A DNA stretch of 64,000 bases from Nocardioides sp. (GTDB taxonomy: Bacteria; Actinomycetota; Actinomycetes; Propionibacteriales; Nocardioidaceae): positions 186,001-250,000 of the forward strand of contig PBYI01000053.1 in NCBI GenBank assembly GCA_002729525.1. Reading direction: 5' to 3'. The notes beneath the pieces are model-generated. The model was not told the DNA's origin and ran no database searches. It worked only from the letters and a program-made list of their open reading frames with translations. Position numbers and translations under genes: made by a program. Of this stretch, positions 60,067 through 64,000 are shown one piece after another (within the stretch, counting starts at the first letter, position 1; each line of letters starts with the position of its first letter).

Positions 60067-61581
60067 ATGCAGCTGGCCCTGCGCGACATCACGAAGCGGT
60101 TCGGATCGCTGGTCGCCAACGACCACATCTCCCTGACCGTCGAGCCCGGCGAGATCCACTGCCTGCTCGGCGAGAACGGCGCCGGCAAGTCGACGCTGAT
60201 GAACGTCCTCTACGGCCTCTACACCGCCGACGAGGGCAGCATCGAGCTCGACGGCGTGGAGCAGCACTTCGACGGTCCGGGCGACGCGATCGCCGCGGGC
60301 ATCGGCATGGTGCACCAGCACTTCATGCTGGTCCCCGTCTTCACCGTCGCCGAGAACGTCATGCTCGGCAACGAGAGCACCGGCTTCGCCGGCAGCCTCG
60401 ACCTCGGCGCCGCCCGCGCACGGGTCCGTGAGATCAGCGAGCGGTTCGGCTTCCACGTCGACCCCGACGCCGTCGTCGAGGAGCTCCCGGTCGGCGTGCA
60501 GCAGCGCGTCGAGATCATCAAGGCCCTCTCCCGCGACGCCCGCGTCCTCGTCTTCGACGAGCCGACCGCTGTGCTGACCCCGCAGGAGACCGACGAGCTG
60601 ATGGCGATCATGCGCCAGCTCGCGGAGTCCGGGGTCGGCATCGTCTTCATCACCCACAAGCTCCGCGAGGTCCGCGCGGTCGCCGACCGGATCACCGTCA
60701 TCCGGCTCGGCAAGGTCGTCGGCGAGGCCAGCCCGACCGCCTCCAACAACGAGCTGGCCGCGCTGATGGTCGGCCGCGAGGTCGAACTGACCGTGCAGAA
60801 GCAGCCGCCGACGCTCGGCGACGAGGCCCTGGTCGTCGAGGGCCTCACCGTGGTCGACGCGGCGGGCATCACCCAGCTCGACGGGGTGAGCTTCACCGTC
60901 CGCGCCGGGGAGATCCTGGCCGTGGCGGGCGTGCAGGGCAACGGCCAGACCGAGCTCACCGAGGCCCTCCTCGGCCTCCAGGACGGCGTCCGGGGCTCCG
61001 CCCGCCTCGACGGCCAGGAGCTCGTCGGCAGGTCGGTCCGCAAGATCCTCGACGCCGGTGTCGGGTTCGTTCCCGAGGACCGCCAGGTCGACGGTCTGGT
61101 CGGCACCTTCACCATCGCCGAGAACCTCATGCTCGACCGCTCGTTCGGCAAGCCCTTCGTCTCCACCGGCACGGTCAACCAGTCGCTGCTGCGCCGCTTC
61201 GCCGAGGAGAAGCTCGCCGAGTACGACGTCCGCGCGCCGGGCATCTCCACGCCGGCGGGGTCGCTGTCGGGTGGCAACCAGCAGAAGGTCGTCGTGGCCC
61301 GTGAGCTGTCCAAGGACCTGCGGCTGCTCGTGGCCGCCCAGCCGACCCGCGGCGTCGACGTCGGGTCGATCGAGTTCATCCACAGCCAGATCGTGGCCAC
61401 GCGGGACTCCGGCGTCCCCGTGGTCGTGGTCTCCACCGAGCTGGACGAGGTCGCCGCCCTGGCCGACCGGATCATGGTCCTGTACCGCGGGAAGGTCGTC
61501 GGGATCGTGCCTGCCGACACCCCGCGCGACGTGCTCGGCTTGATGATGGCCGGCGAGCGCCCGGCGGAGGAGGTCGCATGA
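60067..61581 (+). CDS. nucleoside ABC transporter ATP-binding protein (two ATPase domains)
   Basis: 504 residues. Sugar-type double ATPase (RbsA/NupA-like). First domain: Walker A LGENGAGKSTLMNVL, EELPVGVQQRVEIIKAL as signature, Walker B VLVFDEPTAVLTP. Second domain: degenerate Walker A VAGVQGNGQTELTEAL, signature PAGSLSGGNQQKVVVAREL, and LLVAAQPTRGVDVGS as Walker B, with Gln in place of the usual catalytic Glu. One competent and one altered ATP site is normal for this group. ATGA overlap with the permease gene. Confidence 0.95.
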   Translation: MQLALRDITKRFGSLVANDHISLTVEPGEIHCLLGENGAGKSTLMNVLYGLYTADEGSIELDGVEQHFDGPGDAIAAGIGMVHQHFMLVPVFTVAENVMLGNESTGFAGSLDLGAARARVREISERFGFHVDPDAVVEELPVGVQQRVEIIKALSRDARVLVFDEPTAVLTPQETDELMAIMRQLAESGVGIVFITHKLREVRAVADRITVIRLGKVVGEASPTASNNELAALMVGREVELTVQKQPPTLGDEALVVEGLTVVDAAGITQLDGVSFTVRAGEILAVAGVQGNGQTELTEALLGLQDGVRGSARLDGQELVGRSVRKILDAGVGFVPEDRQVDGLVGTFTIAENLMLDRSFGKPFVSTGTVNQSLLRRFAEEKLAEYDVRAPGISTPAGSLSGGNQQKVVVARELSKDLRLLVAAQPTRGVDVGSIEFIHSQIVATRDSGVPVVVVSTELDEVAALADRIMVLYRGKVVGIVPADTPRDVLGLMMAGERPAEEVA

Positions 61582-62822
61582 CCGGCCCGGAGGAGCAGAG
61601 CACGACCGGTGAGGTCGACCTCGAGCAGGCCCCCGAGGAGGAAACTGCGCCGCAGGGTCCGAGCCGCTTCGAGCAGGCGATGCGCGACGTCGTCACCGGC
61701 AACGCGCTGGTCGCCGTGCTCGCGGTGTTCCTGGCGGTGGTCGTCGGCTCGCTGATGATCATGTTCACCGACGACGCCGTCCGCGACTCCGCGAGCTACG
61801 TCTTCGCCCGCCCGCAGGACTTCTTCTCGGCGTCGTGGGACGCCATCAGCGGCGCGTACGCCGCACTGTTCCGCGGCTCGGTCTACAACACCAACGCCGA
61901 CGACTTCGCCACCGGCATCCGCCCGCTGACGGAGTCGCTGAAGTTCGCCGGCCCGCTCATCGCCGCCGGTCTCGGCGTCGGCCTGGCGTTCCGTGCCGGC
62001 ATGTTCAACATCGGCGGCCGCGGCCAGATGCTGCTGGCCGGTGCGGTCTCCGGCTACGTCGCGATCAACGCCGGGCTGCCCGGCCCGCTGCTCCTGGTCG
62101 CCGCCACCGTGGCCGGCATGGTCGCCGGCGCCCTGTGGGCCGGCATCGCCGGTCTGCTCAAGGCCCGCACCGGGGCGCACGAGGTGATCGTCACGATCAT
62201 GCTCAACTACGTGGGCTTCTACCTGGTCTTCTTCGCGCTGTCGCGCCAGAGCCTGCTCCAGACGCCCGGCTCGGTGAACCCCAAGTCGCTGCCGATGCCC
62301 GACAACGCGGTGATGCCCGACCTGCTCGGTGACCGCTACAACCTGCACCTCGGCTTCGTGCTGTCGCTGGTCGCGGTCGCGTTCGTGTGGTGGCTGCTCA
62401 ACCGCTCGGCGATGGGCTACCGGTTCCGTGCCGTCGGTGAGAACCCGCACGCCGCGCGCACCGCGGGCATCGACGTGGGCCGCACCTACGTCACCGTCAT
62501 GCTCATCGCGGGTGCGCTGGTGGGCCTCGCCGGCACCAACCAGGTCCTCGGCACCGTGCCCAGCGGCGTCACCGTCGACGTCGACGCCGGGATCGGCTTC
62601 GACGCGATCACCGTGGCCCTGCTCGGCCGGTCCAACCCGATCGGCATCTTCTGGGCCGGTCTGCTCTTCGGCGGCTTCAAGGCCGGCGGCTTCCTGATGC
62701 AGGCCTCCGAGGGCATTCCGGTCGACATCGTGCTCGTCATCCAGTCCCTCATCGTGCTGTTCATCGCCGCACCGCCGCTGGTGCGAGCCCTGTTCCGCCT
62801 GCCCTCGAAGGAGGCCGCATGA
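61578..62822 (+). CDS. nucleoside ABC transporter permease 1
   Basis: 414 residues from ATG 61578 (ATGA overlap). A 40-residue acidic hydrophilic start, then about ten membrane spans of the BPD_transp_2 type. FRAGMFNIGGRGQMLLAGAVSGYVAINAG and ALWAGIAGLLKARTGAHEVIVTIMLNYVGFYLVFF (with the EAA-like loop contacting the ATPase) match NupP-like permeases, as do GENPHAARTAGIDVGRTYV and DAITVALLGRSNPIGIFWAGLLFGGF. Forms a heterodimer with the next gene's product. Confidence 0.94.
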   Translation: MTGPEEQSTTGEVDLEQAPEEETAPQGPSRFEQAMRDVVTGNALVAVLAVFLAVVVGSLMIMFTDDAVRDSASYVFARPQDFFSASWDAISGAYAALFRGSVYNTNADDFATGIRPLTESLKFAGPLIAAGLGVGLAFRAGMFNIGGRGQMLLAGAVSGYVAINAGLPGPLLLVAATVAGMVAGALWAGIAGLLKARTGAHEVIVTIMLNYVGFYLVFFALSRQSLLQTPGSVNPKSLPMPDNAVMPDLLGDRYNLHLGFVLSLVAVAFVWWLLNRSAMGYRFRAVGENPHAARTAGIDVGRTYVTVMLIAGALVGLAGTNQVLGTVPSGVTVDVDAGIGFDAITVALLGRSNPIGIFWAGLLFGGFKAGGFLMQASEGIPVDIVLVIQSLIVLFIAAPPLVRALFRLPSKEAA

Positions 62823-64000
62823 GCACGGCCACGCCCACCGTCGCCGAGACCGGCGGCCTGGCGAGCGACTCGGGCGCCAGCAGCAGCGTCCCGCGCAAGA
62901 CCCCGATCCTGCTCGGTGTCATCACCGTGCTGCTCGGAGCCGCGGTCCTGCTCGGCTCCCAGGACGGCGACACGACCTTCCGGCTGGCCACCCGGGCCGA
63001 CTTCGTCCAGCTTCCCAACCTGGTGGTGCCGGCCGAGGCGACCGCGCTGGTCGCTGTGGTGCTGATGGCGCTCGTCGCCGCGGAGTCGACCCGCCGCTAC
63101 GTCGCGGGCCGCCGTACGCCGCTGTGGCTGATCTCGGTCTACTCCGTCGTCGCGATGTTCGGCTTCCTGTCCTGGGCCGCCGCAGGTGGCACGGTGCCCG
63201 TCGTGGGCCTGCTCGGCGGGTCCCTCGCGCTGGCCGTGCCGCTGGTCTTCGGGGCCCTCGGCGGCGTGCTCGGCGAGCGCGTCGGCGTCGTCAACATCGC
63301 CATCGACGGCCAGCTGCTCGCCGGCGCGTTCGCCGCGGCCCTCGTCGGCTCACTGGCCGGCTCCACCTGGGCCGGCCTGCTCGGCGCGATGGCGGCCGGT
63401 CTGCTGGTGGCGCTGGTGCTCGCGGTCTTCGCGATCAGCTACTACGTCGACCAGGTGATCGTCGGCGTCGTGCTCAACGTGCTGATCATCGGCATCACCA
63501 GCTTCATGTTCAGCCAGGTGCTCAGCGAGAACACCGAGAAGCTCAACTCCCCGCCGCGGTTCTCCACCTGGGACATCCCGCTGCTGTCGGACATCCCGCT
63601 GATCGGCCCGATCCTGTTCCGCCAGACGCCGATCGTCTACCTGCTCTACATCGCCGTCGCGGTGGTCACCTACGCCCTCTACCGCACCCGCTGGGGGCTG
63701 CGGCTGCGCGCGGTCGGCGAGCACCCCAAGGCCGCCGACACCGTCGGCATCAAGGTGAAGGCGACGCGCTACCGCACGATGCTGCTCGCCGGTGCGATCG
63801 CCGGCCTGGGCGGAGCGTTCTACACCCTGGTGTCGGTCTCGCAGTTCAACCGCGAGATGACCGGCGGTGCGGGCTACATCGCGCTCGCCGCGGTCATCTT
63901 CGGCAAGTGGGACCCGATCCGCGCGACCCTGGCGGCGCTGCTGTTCGGCTTCGCCTCGAACCTCCAGGGCGTGCTGTCGGTGCTCGGCTCCCCGGTGCCC
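62819..64000 (+). CDS. nucleoside ABC transporter permease 2, 3' end outside window
   Basis: At least 394 codons from ATG 62819 (ATGA overlap); no stop before base 64000. BPD_transp_2 permease of the NupQ type, with extra N-terminal spans. GGVLGERVGVVNIAIDGQLLAGAFAAALVG and YYVDQVIVGVVLNVLIIGITSFMF carry the family signature, and VGEHPKAADTVGIKVKATRYRTMLLAGAIAGLGGAF the ATPase-contact loop. The missing part is probably short. Confidence 0.93.
   Translation, partial: MSTATPTVAETGGLASDSGASSSVPRKTPILLGVITVLLGAAVLLGSQDGDTTFRLATRADFVQLPNLVVPAEATALVAVVLMALVAAESTRRYVAGRRTPLWLISVYSVVAMFGFLSWAAAGGTVPVVGLLGGSLALAVPLVFGALGGVLGERVGVVNIAIDGQLLAGAFAAALVGSLAGSTWAGLLGAMAAGLLVALVLAVFAISYYVDQVIVGVVLNVLIIGITSFMFSQVLSENTEKLNSPPRFSTWDIPLLSDIPLIGPILFRQTPIVYLLYIAVAVVTYALYRTRWGLRLRAVGEHPKAADTVGIKVKATRYRTMLLAGAIAGLGGAFYTLVSVSQFNREMTGGAGYIALAAVIFGKWDPIRATLAALLFGFASNLQGVLSVLGSPVP

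Noticed and set aside
60219..62450. Long minus-strand open frame opposite the importer ATPase and permease genes
   Set aside because: Antisense to two well-supported genes and of biased composition.

Overview
The window looks like chromosomal DNA of a high-GC actinobacterium, most likely Nocardioides or a close relative (inference). The pointers are very high GC, many GTG starts, GTGA/ATGA stop-start overlaps, an AccA3/AccD/epsilon acyl-CoA carboxylase set, DtxR/IdeR-type iron boxes and LytR-CpsA-Psr (LCP) wall enzymes. I saw no rRNA, tRNA, insertion sequence, prophage or CRISPR array. Coding is dense; the only gene-free stretch over 300 bases is 4161-4490.

Layout. 1-5.4 kb: two divergent LCP genes, a crotonase, a SigB/SigF-type sigma factor, a CoA-binding protein and an ArfB-like ribosome rescue factor. 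5.4-11.3 kb (minus): a membrane acyltransferase-like protein, purE-purK, a lone winged-helix regulator, a class III nucleotide cyclase, a PH-domain protein and biotin ligase. 11.4-18.3 kb: acyl-CoA carboxylase beta and epsilon, Maf, GtrA, an acyl-CoA dehydrogenase, a zinc-ribbon protein and the biotinylated alpha subunit. 18.3-24.6 kb: a stop-start coupled run of three unfamiliar membrane proteins, an endonuclease/exonuclease/phosphatase-family protein, then two bacterial PH proteins. 24.7-34.7 kb: pyruvate carboxylase, a divergent XRE-cupin regulator/BenE transporter pair, a SpoIID-like protein, two flavin disulfide reductases and a GNAT. 36.1-44.5 kb: an iron-regulated heme operon (binding lipoprotein, permease, ATPase fused to a surface domain, two HtaA-type surface proteins, heme oxygenase). 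44.5-46 kb: a MerR regulator with an aldo/keto reductase.

34.7-64 kb, on either side of the heme operon, is rich in nucleoside salvage: purine nucleoside phosphorylase, a phosphopentomutase-like sugar-phosphate mutase, deoC, two aldehyde dehydrogenase-family genes, uridine kinase, adenosine deaminase, thymidine phosphorylase, cytidine deaminase and a BMP-type nucleoside ABC importer. Together these could import nucleosides, deaminate and split them, isomerise the pentose-1-phosphates and feed the carbon into glycolysis and acetate. A HEPN/MNT toxin-antitoxin-like pair in this region carries one frameshift in each gene.

A recurring feature is a TANNNT -10 hexamer ending 6-8 bases before the start codon, with no Shine-Dalgarno sequence. 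This predicts leaderless mRNAs for about 18 genes and was used to choose several starts. Function calls rest on motifs and family knowledge read by eye; no database search was run.
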